Positions 6,761 through 15,751 of a stretch of DNA of 64,000 bases are shown here, one piece after another. A program made the position numbers and the translations under genes. The notes beneath the pieces were generated by a model. That model did no database searches. It was not told the origin of the DNA and saw only the letters and a program-made list of their open reading frames with translations. The stretch's first letter is position 1. Every line of letters begins with the position of its first letter. The stretch is from positions 50,529 to 114,528 of the forward strand of contig CAISFO010000029.1 in the NCBI GenBank assembly GCA_903884655.1. The letters run 5' to 3'. The stretch comes from an uncultured Holophagaceae bacterium (GTDB lineage Bacteria > Acidobacteriota > Holophagae > Holophagales > Holophagaceae).

Positions 6761-8512
6761 TCACTTCGACAGGGAGTAGTTGGTTTCGGCGATCTTGTAG
6801 AGGGGCTTCCAGACCAGGCGGTTGAACAGGACCACCGTGGCCGCCAGCACCAGAGTGGAGGCCGCCAGCAGCGGGAAGTTCCTGGATTCACCGGCCTGGC
6901 TGACGATGGCACCGAGCCCGAAGGTCTGCAGGGTGGGGCCACTGATGTTGTAGTACTCGGACACGATGCTGGCGTTCCAGGCCCCGCCCGCTGCGGTGAG
7001 GCAGCCGGTCACCAGGTAGGGGAAGACGGCGGGCAGATAGAGATTCCGGAAGCGCTGCCAGCGGCTGAACCCGAAGGCGGTGCCCACCTCCCGCAGATCG
7101 CTGGGAATGGCGCTGGCGCCGGCGATGACATTGAACAGGATGTACCATTGGGTGCCCAGCAGCATGAGGACGATGCTGCCCCAGCCGAGGCCGATCCTGA
7201 GGGAAGCCAGAACGGCGACCACCACCGGGAAGAGCATGGGCGCCGGGAAGGAGGCCGCCACCTGCACGATGGGTTGGAAGATCCGCGAAAGACGCTGGGA
7301 GAGGCCGATGGCGAGGCCCGCTGGCAGCGTCCAGCAGAGGCCGATGAGGATGGAGGCCATGACGCGGGACAGGGTGAGCCCGGCCGCCTTGAGCAGGGTC
7401 CACCAGGTCTGGGACGGGAGCTGATGCAGCAGGTGGAAGACGCCGAGTCCTCCCAGGACCAGGAACCCCGAAAGGACCACCAGGGCCACCATCGATAGCC
7501 AGGGCGCGGCATGGGCCGCCCGGTCGATGCCGGCCTCCGCCAGCACGACCGTGCGGATCGGGCGATGCTGCTGTGCTTTCCGCCGCCGCAGGGCGCGCCA
7601 TCGGTCCCACCTCCTGATGAGGCGCGAACCCCGGATCAGGTTGAGGAACCAGCTTTGCGAGTCGGCCTGCTGGACCGTGTCCTCGATACGGAACCGCTGG
7701 GCCCACACCACGATGGGCCGCCAGAGGATCTGATCAAGCAGGACGATCATCAGGATCATCGCCAGCACGGCCCAGAGCTGGGCGCGAACATCCCCCTTCT
7801 CCACAGCCATGCTCATGTAGGAGCCCAGCCCTGGTACCCGGAAGTCCTTGTCTCCCAGCTTGAACGCCTCCACCAGCATGAGGAAGAACCAGCCCCCGGC
7901 CATGCTCATCATGCTGTTCCAGGCCAGGCCCGTGGTGGCGAAGGGGAGCTCCACCCACTTGAAGCGCTGCCACCAGTTGAACCGGTACACGGTACCGGCC
8001 TCGTGCAATTCGGCGGGCACGCTCTTCAGCGAGTGGTAGAGGCTGAAGGTCATGTTCCAGGCCTGGCCCGTGAAGATGGCGATGATGGCCGTCAGTTCGA
8101 TGCCCACGTTGCTGTGGGGGAAGGCCGCCACCAGCGCGAGCATCAGGGGCACGATGAAGGTCATGACCGGGATGCTCTGGAGGATGTCCAGCAGGGGTAC
8201 CAGCAGCCGTTCAGAACGTGCGTCCTTGGCGGCCCAGTAGGCGTAGACCAGGGTGAAGAAGAACGACAGCAGGTACGCGGTCAGCCCCCGCATCATCGAG
8301 AAGAAGGTGTACTTGGGCAGGGCCCAGGGGGACAGGTCGATCTCCAGCACGGGCCGCTGGATGTCCGTCCACTGCCGCCCCAAAAGGATGAGGCCGTACA
8401 GCATGCCGAAAGTGGCGGCGACGAGCAGGAGATCCACCCAGCGCCGCCGACGGAGGGGCGCGAACAGGGCGTTGGCCTGTCCCCACATGGTGTCTAGGAA
8501 GTGGTGCATCAT
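6761..8512 (-). CDS. ABC transporter permease, two fused BPD-type domains
   Basis: A 583-residue inner-membrane protein containing two copies of the binding-protein-dependent permease domain of the nitrate/sulfonate class. The first is at about 20-290, with EAA-type loop EAGTVYRFNWWQRFKWVELP; the second is at about 335-583, with loop EVGTAFGFSRWQRFRNLYLP. Each EAA loop docks on the ATPase encoded next. Fusion of both halves lets one gene supply the whole channel. Start choice between the adjacent ATGs at 8512 and 8509 is open; the ribosome site is weak. The transcript carries a 17-codon leader ORF 86 bases upstream. The binding protein must be encoded elsewhere or be absent, and the substrate cannot be inferred. 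Confidence 0.85.
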   Translation of the reverse strand: MMHHFLDTMWGQANALFAPLRRRRWVDLLLVAATFGMLYGLILLGRQWTDIQRPVLEIDLSPWALPKYTFFSMMRGLTAYLLSFFFTLVYAYWAAKDARSERLLVPLLDILQSIPVMTFIVPLMLALVAAFPHSNVGIELTAIIAIFTGQAWNMTFSLYHSLKSVPAELHEAGTVYRFNWWQRFKWVELPFATTGLAWNSMMSMAGGWFFLMLVEAFKLGDKDFRVPGLGSYMSMAVEKGDVRAQLWAVLAMILMIVLLDQILWRPIVVWAQRFRIEDTVQQADSQSWFLNLIRGSRLIRRWDRWRALRRRKAQQHRPIRTVVLAEAGIDRAAHAAPWLSMVALVVLSGFLVLGGLGVFHLLHQLPSQTWWTLLKAAGLTLSRVMASILIGLCWTLPAGLAIGLSQRLSRIFQPIVQVAASFPAPMLFPVVVAVLASLRIGLGWGSIVLMLLGTQWYILFNVIAGASAIPSDLREVGTAFGFSRWQRFRNLYLPAVFPYLVTGCLTAAGGAWNASIVSEYYNISGPTLQTFGLGAIVSQAGESRNFPLLAASTLVLAATVVLFNRLVWKPLYKIAETNYSLSK

Positions 8513-8598
8513 GGCCGGTCCGGAGGAGCGGATGCGACGCGGGTTAGCGGGCCGGCATCCCGTTCAGGGTGCGGATTCGGGGGAGCGGAAGAGCCGAC

Positions 8599-8652
8599 TC
8601 AGCGGACGGCGCATCTCGACGGAGGTTCAGAGAGGTCGGATTGTCGTCCCAT
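8599..8652 (-). CDS. Putative 17-residue leader peptide upstream of the ABC importer
   Basis: The ORF starts at ATG 8652 right after AAAGGAGG and reads MGRQSDLSEPPSRCAVR-stop. It is the sister of the ORF at 1264-1320 (M-G-K/R, D/E-P-P-S, R-stop, with identical CCTCCGTCG and CGCTGA blocks). The ribosome site and following bases, GGAGGTTC (8654-8661, minus strand), can pair perfectly with GAACCTCC (8621-8628), which are the Glu-Pro-Pro codons of the same ORF. Translation and folding of the leader are therefore mutually exclusive. Between it and the permease start are 86 bases without other features. No known family. Confidence 0.55.
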   Translation of the reverse strand: MGRQSDLSEPPSRCAVR

Positions 8653-8661
8653 CGAACCTCC
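8621..8661. promoter_or_regulatory. 8-bp perfect inverted repeat that can hide the leader-peptide ribosome site
   Basis: GGAGGTTC (8621-8628) and GAACCTCC (8654-8661) form an 8-bp stem with a 25-base loop. In the minus-strand transcript one arm contains the Shine-Dalgarno sequence of the leader ORF and the other its Glu-Pro-Pro codons. A shorter CCTCC/GGAGG version exists in the Nramp leader. Confidence 0.45.
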
Positions 8662-8800
8662 TTTCCGGCGCCAGGGCCAAGGCCAGTCTGACCTTCGGCC
8701 GGGCCCCGGTCAACCCAGGGTAACTCTCTCGGGCAAGGCTGTGGGCAGCCCTCGACTCCCTTCACAAAGAAGTCACAGGTGGGGAGGTTCCGCCACTGCT

Positions 8801-9778
<978 letters not shown>

Positions 9779-9822
9779 CTTGACTCGAAAGCGGGACGCC
9801 CGGAATGCATCCGTTGACTTCT

Positions 9823-9850
9823 GGTAAGTCTCCTATGACCTAGGGTAAGT
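9823..9850. promoter_or_regulatory. Direct repeat GGTAAGT spaced two helical turns, in the moxR/fadA divergent promoter region
   Basis: GGTAAGT occurs at 9823-9829 and 9844-9850, 21 bp from start to start, within the 146-bp space between the divergent MoxR and thiolase genes. Two-turn spacing is typical of a dimeric regulator site. A TTGACT lies just upstream at 9814-9819, but no good -10 follows at 17 bp. Speculative. Confidence 0.25.
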
Positions 9851-9924
9851 GGTTCCGGCCATCCTTCCGGATGCTAGGCTCCTCTGAAACCTAGAGCCAC
9901 AGTCACTTCCCTTCTGGAGGACCC

Positions 9925-11073
9925 ATGCGATCCGCAGTCATCGTCGAAGCCAAGCGAACCCCCATCGGCCGGGGCGTCAAGGGCGCCTATGCCGCCACCC
10001 GTCCTGAGCAGCTGGGCTCGGTGGTGATCGAAGCCATCAAGCCTCTGCTGAAGGACTGGTCGGGTCTCGAGGACGTCCTGGTGGGCTGCGCCATGCCCGA
10101 GGGCGAGCAGGGCATGAACATGGCCCGCCTCATCAGCATCCGGGCTGGTCTGCCCCTCACCGCCGGCGCCGCCACCATCAACCGTTTCTGCGGCAGCAGC
10201 CAGGAGGCCATGCTCATGGCCGCCCGGGCCATCATGGCCGACCAGGGTGATCTCTTCCTCGCGGGTGGCGTGGAGAGCATGTCCAAGGTGCCCATGATGG
10301 GCTTCAACGTCAGCGTGGATCCCCACATCACCAAGAATTTCCCCAATGCCTATGTCTCCATGGGCATCACGGCCGAAAACCTGGCCAAGGAATACAAGAT
10401 CACCCGTCGGGACCAGGACGAGTTCGCCTTCAACAGCCATCAGAAGGCTGCCGCCGCCTGGAAGGCCGGCAAGTTCGAGAACGAGGTCGTGCGCTTCGAG
10501 ACCAAGGGGCTGGACGGCAAGCCCTTCACCCTGAAGCAGGATGAGTGCGTCCGCGCCGAGACCAGCCTCGAGAAGCTGGGTGAATTGAAGGCCGTCTTCC
10601 TGGCGGATGGCTGCGTCACTGCTGGCAACAGCTCCCCCATCACCGACGGCGCCGCCTTCCTGCTGGTGATGGAAGAAGGCCTGGCCAAGTCCCTGGGCCT
10701 GAAGGCCCGGGCCCGGATCATCGGCGGGGCCGTGGCCGGCGTGGAACCGGAGCGCATGGGCATCGGCCCTGTGCCTGCCGTCAAGAAGCTGCTGACCCGT
10801 TTCGGTCTCAAGCTCGACCAGATCGACGCCATGGAACTGAACGAGGCCTTCGCCGCCCAGAGCCTGGCGGTGATCCGCGAAGGGGGCTATGACCCAGCCA
10901 AGGTGAATGCCTGGGGTGGCGCCATCGCCGTGGGTCATCCCCTCGGCGCCAGCGGCGCCCGCATCCTCACCACCCTGCTCAACCGCCTGGAGACCGATGG
11001 CGGCAAGTACGGCATCGCCACCATGTGCATCGGTGGCGGCCAGGGCATCGCGTCCCTCATCGAGAAGCTGTAA
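9925..11073 (+). CDS. fadA: Acetyl-CoA acyltransferase (thiolase) of beta-oxidation
   Basis: A 382-residue cytosolic thiolase that cleaves 3-ketoacyl-CoA with CoA to acetyl-CoA and a shortened acyl-CoA. The nucleophile is Cys89 in NRFCGSSQ; the C-terminal catalytic blocks are NEAFAAQ, GHPLGASGAR (His about 343) and MCIGGGQG (Cys about 373). GGAGG precedes the ATG. The next gene, 33 bases downstream, encodes the dehydrogenase/hydratase partner, so this is the fadA-fadN arrangement known from Bacillus and many other bacteria. Length is normal for the family. A role in degradation rather than synthesis is inferred from the partner. Confidence 0.93.
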   Translation: MRSAVIVEAKRTPIGRGVKGAYAATRPEQLGSVVIEAIKPLLKDWSGLEDVLVGCAMPEGEQGMNMARLISIRAGLPLTAGAATINRFCGSSQEAMLMAARAIMADQGDLFLAGGVESMSKVPMMGFNVSVDPHITKNFPNAYVSMGITAENLAKEYKITRRDQDEFAFNSHQKAAAAWKAGKFENEVVRFETKGLDGKPFTLKQDECVRAETSLEKLGELKAVFLADGCVTAGNSSPITDGAAFLLVMEEGLAKSLGLKARARIIGGAVAGVEPERMGIGPVPAVKKLLTRFGLKLDQIDAMELNEAFAAQSLAVIREGGYDPAKVNAWGGAIAVGHPLGASGARILTTLLNRLETDGGKYGIATMCIGGGQGIASLIEKL

Positions 11074-11106
11074 TCCAACCACACGACATCGACCTGGAGG
11101 TTGGAC

Positions 11107-13470
11107 ATGAACATCAAGAAGATCGGCGTACTCGGTTCCGGTGTGATGGGCTCGGGCATCGCGGCCCATGTGGCGTCCGCGGGCTGCCAGGTGGAGCTGC
11201 TGGACATCGTCATCGACGACGCTGCCCCCGACAAGCTGGCGGAAGGAGCCCTGGCGGCCCTGGCCAAGTCCAGGCCCGCGTTGGCCATGCACGCCTCCTT
11301 CCTCAAGAAGATCCGGCCCGGCAACCTGCGGGATCACCTGGACCGCCTGTCGGACTGCGACTGGGTGGTGGAGGTGGTGAAGGAGGACCTGGGCATCAAG
11401 CGCGAGCTCTACACCCGGCTGGAGCCCAATCTCAAGGCCGGGGCGTGGATCAGCTCCAACACCTCGGGCATCCCCCTGAAGCTGCTGGTGGAGGGCCGCA
11501 CGGACGCCTTCCGGCAGCACTTCGTCATCACCCACTTCTTCAACCCGGTGCGCTACCTGCGCCTGCTGGAATTCGTGAAGGGCCCCGAAGTGGACGAGGC
11601 GGAGGCCATGGCCTTCCGCACCTGGCTGGAGGAGGGCCTGGGCAAGGAAGTGGTGCCCGCCTATGACAGCCCCACCTTCATCGGCAACCGCATCGGCATC
11701 CACGGCATCATGGCCACCCTGCACCTGGGCCTGAAGGAGAAGATCCCCTTCGAGGTGCTGGACCTGGTGCTGGGCGACGCCGCGGCCCGGGCCAAGAGCG
11801 CCGCCTTCCGCACCGCCGACCTGGCGGGTGTGGACATCCTCGCGGCCACCGCGAAGAACGTCTACGACCTCTGCCCCAACGATGAAGTCCGCGATGTCTT
11901 CAAGTTCCCCGAGTTCCTCCAGTGGATGCTGGACCACAAGCTCTTCGGCAACAAGGTCAAGCAGGGCTTCTTCAAGAAGGGCCCCAAGGACGAGAAGGGC
12001 AGGAAGACTTTCCTGGCCATCGACCCCGCCACCCGCGAGTACATCCCGCAGGTCAAGCGCGACTGGCCCATCCTCAAGGAACTGAAGGGCATCGATGATC
12101 CCGCCGAGAAGGTGAAGACCCTGCTCACCAGCGATACGGAGGCCGGCCGCCTAGCCTGGCGCTGCATCGCACCCAACCTCACCTACGCCGTGAACCGGCT
12201 GGGCGAGGTGACCGATGGCCCCCTCAACGTGGATCGCGCCATCCGCAACGGGTTCGCCTTCGAGCTGGGGCCCTTCGAGCTCTGGGACACCCTGGGCGTG
12301 GAGCGGGTCGTGGCCCGCATGAAGTTCGAGGACATGCCCATCGCGCCCCTGGTCGAGCAAATGCTCGCCAAGGGCATCACCAGCTTCTACCGCTGGCAGC
12401 ACGGCCTGCCGGTGGCCCAGCTGAATCCAAAGACCCTGGCCTTCGATCCGATCCTCGAAGACAAGCGGGTGATCATCCTCAAGAGCCGGGAAGGCCAGGG
12501 CAAGGTGGTCGCCGAGAACGGCAGCTGCCAGCTCATCGATCTGGGCGACGATGTGGCCTGCCTCGCGTTCCGTTCCAAGATGAACGCCCTGGACGACGGC
12601 ATCATCGGCCTCATGGAAGACACCGTGCAGAAGCATGTGCCCGGCCGGTTCAAGGGCCTGGTGGTGGGCAACCAGGGTCAGCACTTCAGCGCCGGTGCCA
12701 ACCTGGTGATGGTGCTGAACGCCGCCAAGGACAAGCAGTTCGACCTCATCGAGGAAGTGGCCCGGCGCCTGCAGTATGCCGCCCGCATGCTCACCTACGC
12801 GCCGTTCCCCACGGTGGCGGCGCCCTTCAACCTGGCCCTGGGCGGCGGCTGTGAGGTCACCATGGCCTGCCAGCGGGTCGTGGGTCACGCCGAGCTCTAC
12901 ATCGGCCTGGTGGAAGTGGGCGTGGGTGTCATCCCGGCCGGCGGCGGCTGCCTCCAGATGCTCCTCCGCATGGAGGACGCCCTGACCGCCAAGGGCGAGC
13001 TGGGTCCCATGCCCAAGGTGAAGGCCAGCTTCCAGGGCATCGGCACGGCCACGGTCCACACCAGCTTCGACGAGGCCCAGCGCAACGGCTACCTGCGCCG
13101 CACGGACCGCCGTGTGATGAACAAGGCCTTCCTGCTCAACGAGGCCAAGCAGGAGGTCCTCAAGATGGCCGCCGACTTCCAGCCCATCCAGGAGCGCACC
13201 CTGCGCCTGCCGGGCCTGGGGGGCAGCGAAGCCCTCAAGCTGGCCGTCAGAGACTTCCAGCTCCAGGGCCTGGCCAGCGAGCACGACGCCGTCATCATGG
13301 GCGAGCTGGCCAATATCCTCTGCGGCGGGGACGTGAGCCTGGTCCAGGAAGTCACCGAGGAGCGCATCCTCGAGCTGGAGCGCCAGGCCTTCGCCCGGCT
13401 CTGCAGCTACGAGAAGACCCAGGCCCGCATGGAGTCGATCCTGAAATCGGGCAAGCCGCTCAGAAACTAG
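11107..13470 (+). CDS. fadN: 3-Hydroxyacyl-CoA dehydrogenase/enoyl-CoA hydratase fusion (FadN type)
   Basis: A 787-residue bifunctional beta-oxidation enzyme that hydrates enoyl-CoA and oxidises 3-hydroxyacyl-CoA with NAD+. Domain order is dehydrogenase first (Rossmann GVLGSGVMGSGIA near the N-terminus, FFNPVRYLRLLE, then two 3HCDH C-domains to about residue 400) and hydratase second (about 460-640, with GNQGQHFSAGANL and GGGCEVTMACQRV). This order is that of FadN, opposite to E. coli FadB. Start ATG 11107 has GGAGG at 11096-11100; the upstream TTG at 11101 is less likely. It lies directly behind the thiolase gene in one operon that ends at a terminator. Confidence 0.93.
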   Translation: MNIKKIGVLGSGVMGSGIAAHVASAGCQVELLDIVIDDAAPDKLAEGALAALAKSRPALAMHASFLKKIRPGNLRDHLDRLSDCDWVVEVVKEDLGIKRELYTRLEPNLKAGAWISSNTSGIPLKLLVEGRTDAFRQHFVITHFFNPVRYLRLLEFVKGPEVDEAEAMAFRTWLEEGLGKEVVPAYDSPTFIGNRIGIHGIMATLHLGLKEKIPFEVLDLVLGDAAARAKSAAFRTADLAGVDILAATAKNVYDLCPNDEVRDVFKFPEFLQWMLDHKLFGNKVKQGFFKKGPKDEKGRKTFLAIDPATREYIPQVKRDWPILKELKGIDDPAEKVKTLLTSDTEAGRLAWRCIAPNLTYAVNRLGEVTDGPLNVDRAIRNGFAFELGPFELWDTLGVERVVARMKFEDMPIAPLVEQMLAKGITSFYRWQHGLPVAQLNPKTLAFDPILEDKRVIILKSREGQGKVVAENGSCQLIDLGDDVACLAFRSKMNALDDGIIGLMEDTVQKHVPGRFKGLVVGNQGQHFSAGANLVMVLNAAKDKQFDLIEEVARRLQYAARMLTYAPFPTVAAPFNLALGGGCEVTMACQRVVGHAELYIGLVEVGVGVIPAGGGCLQMLLRMEDALTAKGELGPMPKVKASFQGIGTATVHTSFDEAQRNGYLRRTDRRVMNKAFLLNEAKQEVLKMAADFQPIQERTLRLPGLGGSEALKLAVRDFQLQGLASEHDAVIMGELANILCGGDVSLVQEVTEERILELERQAFARLCSYEKTQARMESILKSGKPLRN

Positions 13471-13492
13471 AAACCCCGCTATTTTGTGACTT

Positions 13493-13522
13493 AAGCCGCC
13501 TTTACCCGGGCGGCTTTTTTTT
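13493..13522 (+). terminator. Rho-independent terminator of the fadA-fadN operon
   Basis: The stem AAGCCGCC (13493-13500) pairs with GGCGGCTT (13509-13516), followed by a run of eight T (13515-13522). It lies 22 bases after the fadN stop. Confidence 0.9.
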
Positions 13523-13595
13523 AATGTTGCCAGCCTGTTACAGGATCGGAACACTTGGGTCGGACGAGATCCAACACAACTGATCAGGAGGCACT

Positions 13596-15635
13596 GTGAG
13601 CGGCAATTCCCAGTCAACTCCCCGCGTAGCGGCCATTGTGGGTCCCTACCTCTCTGGAAAGACCTCCTTGATGGAGAGTCTTCTTTTCGTGGCAGGCGCT
13701 CTGCCGCGCAAGGGTTCCGTCAAGGAGGGCAACACGGTTGGTGATTCGTCCATGGAGGCCAAGGCCCGGCAGATGAGCGTGGAAGCCAGCATCGCCGCCT
13801 GCACCTTCCAGGGCGAGGCCTGGACCCTGATCGACTGCCCAGGTTCGGTGGAATTCCGCCAGGAAGCCGTCCATGCCGTCATGGCCGCGGACATCGCCGT
13901 GGTGGTCTGCGACCCCGATCCGGCCCGGGCCCTGATGGCCGCGCCCGCCCTGAAGTTCCTGGACGACCACAAGATTCCCCACGTGCTGTTCATCAACAAG
14001 ATGGAGGCCCCCGGCAGCGCCGGGAAGCTCAAGGACGCCCTGAACGCGCTGCAGGTGATCTCCGAGCGGCCACTGGTGCTCGTGGAGGTCCCCATCCGCG
14101 AAGGCGATCAGATCACGGGCTATGTGGATCTCATCAGCGAGCACGCCTACAAGTACGAAGCGGACAAGGACGCGGACCTGGTCCAGCTGCCCGAGTCCGT
14201 CGTGCCCGAAGAACAGGAAGCCCGCCAGGCCCTGCTGGAGAAGCTCGCGGACTTCGATGACCACCTCATGGAGGAGCTGCTCAGCGACCTGGTCCCGCCC
14301 CAGGAGGAAGTCTCCGAGGATTTGGCCAAGGATGTGCGCGACGACCTGCTGGTGCCGGTCTTCTTTGGCTCCGCCGACAAGGATGCAGGTGTGCGCCGCC
14401 TCTTCCAGGCCCTCTGCGACGAGGCCCCGAGGGTGGAGCACACCGCCGTGCGCCTGGGCATTCCCGAAGGCAAGGACACCCTGGTGCAGGTCTTCAAGAC
14501 CGTGCATGCCCAGCATGTGGGCAAGCTGAGCATCTCCCGCGTGTGGCGGGGCGAAGTGGCGGACGGCAGCTCCCTGGCCGGCAACCGGGTCAGCGGCATC
14601 AACAAGCTCTTCGGCGCCCAGCAGCTCAAGCAGCAGAAGGCCACGATGGGCGAGGTCGTGGCCCTGGGCCGCATGGACGAAGTGCACACCAGCGAGGGCC
14701 TGACGCCCAATGCCAAAGTGGAGCTGGCCTGGCCCGAGCCCCTCCAGCCCATGCTGGCCCTCAGCCTGCACACCAGCAAGAGTGGCGACGACGTGAAGCT
14801 CTCCCTGGCCCTGCAGCGGCTGTGCGAGGAGGACGCCTCCCTGAAGGTCGAACAGAATGCCGAGACCCAGGAGCGCATCCTCTGGGGCCAGGGCGAAGTG
14901 CACCTCAAGTGCGCCCTGGACCGCCTCAAGAGCCGCTTCGGCCTCGACGTGCTGCACCATCCGCCCATGGTTCCCTACCGGGAGACCTTCACCAAGGCGG
15001 CCAAGGTGCACGGGCGCCACAAGCACCAGACCGGCGGTCACGGCCAGTTCGGCGATGTGTGGCTGGAGGTCAAGCCCCGGCAGCGGGGCGAAGGGTTCGA
15101 GTTCGAAGAAAAGATCGTGGGTGGCGTGGTGCCCAAGAACTTCTTCGGTGCAGTGGAACATGGCGTGGTGGAGTGGATGAAGCGCGGCCCCCTCGGCTTT
15201 CCCGTCGTGGACATCTACGTCGCCCTGGTGGACGGCAGCTACCACACCGTGGACAGCTCCGACATGGCCTTCAAGACCGCCGCCCGCATCGGCATGAACG
15301 AGGCCGCACCGGTCTGCCATCCCGTGCTGCTGGAGCCCATCTGCGAAGTGCACATCGCGGTGCCCAGCGAGTTCACTCCCAAGGCCCAGCGCCTGGTCAC
15401 GGGTCGCCGGGGCGGCCAGGTGCTGGGATTCGACGCCCGACCGGGTTGGAACGGCTGGGATGTGGTCTCGGCCTACATTCCCCAGGCCGAGATGGGCGAT
15501 GTGGTGGTGGAACTCCGCAGCCTCACCATGGGCGTCGGCTCCTTCACCTGGGCCTTCCACCACCTGCAGGAGCTCATCGGGCGGGATGCGGACAAGGTGG
15601 TGGAGGCCAGGAAACAGACGAAAGCGCCGGCCTGA
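13596..15635 (+). CDS. Elongation factor G-like GTPase (EF-G paralogue)
   Basis: A 679-residue cytosolic translational GTPase with the full EF-G domain set. The G domain has P-loop GPYLSGKTS, DCPG (G3) and NKME (G4), followed by domain II, domain III, the domain IV region around HKHQTGGHGQFGDVWLEV, and domain V up to residue about 660. The G2 region (GNTVGDSSMEAKARQMSVEA) lacks the classical R-G-I-T-I sequence, which marks the divergent EF-G-like subgroup found beside the true EF-G in many bacteria; its role (ribosome recycling or specialised translocation) is unsettled. GTG start with GGAGG five bases upstream. It stands alone after the fadN terminator. Confidence 0.85.
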   Translation: MSGNSQSTPRVAAIVGPYLSGKTSLMESLLFVAGALPRKGSVKEGNTVGDSSMEAKARQMSVEASIAACTFQGEAWTLIDCPGSVEFRQEAVHAVMAADIAVVVCDPDPARALMAAPALKFLDDHKIPHVLFINKMEAPGSAGKLKDALNALQVISERPLVLVEVPIREGDQITGYVDLISEHAYKYEADKDADLVQLPESVVPEEQEARQALLEKLADFDDHLMEELLSDLVPPQEEVSEDLAKDVRDDLLVPVFFGSADKDAGVRRLFQALCDEAPRVEHTAVRLGIPEGKDTLVQVFKTVHAQHVGKLSISRVWRGEVADGSSLAGNRVSGINKLFGAQQLKQQKATMGEVVALGRMDEVHTSEGLTPNAKVELAWPEPLQPMLALSLHTSKSGDDVKLSLALQRLCEEDASLKVEQNAETQERILWGQGEVHLKCALDRLKSRFGLDVLHHPPMVPYRETFTKAAKVHGRHKHQTGGHGQFGDVWLEVKPRQRGEGFEFEEKIVGGVVPKNFFGAVEHGVVEWMKRGPLGFPVVDIYVALVDGSYHTVDSSDMAFKTAARIGMNEAAPVCHPVLLEPICEVHIAVPSEFTPKAQRLVTGRRGGQVLGFDARPGWNGWDVVSAYIPQAEMGDVVVELRSLTMGVGSFTWAFHHLQELIGRDADKVVEARKQTKAPA

Positions 15636-15751
15636 GGTCGAGCGAGGCTCCGGTCCTGACGGGCCTGAGATAGGGAAAGCCATTCCTTCTTTGCGATGAG
15701 ACAATCTCTTTCCGGATTCCCGCCAGGGGATCCGGAGCACGGAGCGTCTCC

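Noticed and set aside
8513..8800. A guanidine, TPP or cobalamin riboswitch ahead of the ABC importer
   Set aside because: Guanidine-I riboswitches often control this class of importer, but I could not find the conserved ykkC blocks, nor TPP or B12-box cores. The mini-ORF explains the conserved bases better.
9874..11937. A 687-codon minus-strand frame opposite fadA and part of fadN
   Set aside because: It spans two real genes and the gap between them, a sign of a chance open frame in GC-rich DNA.
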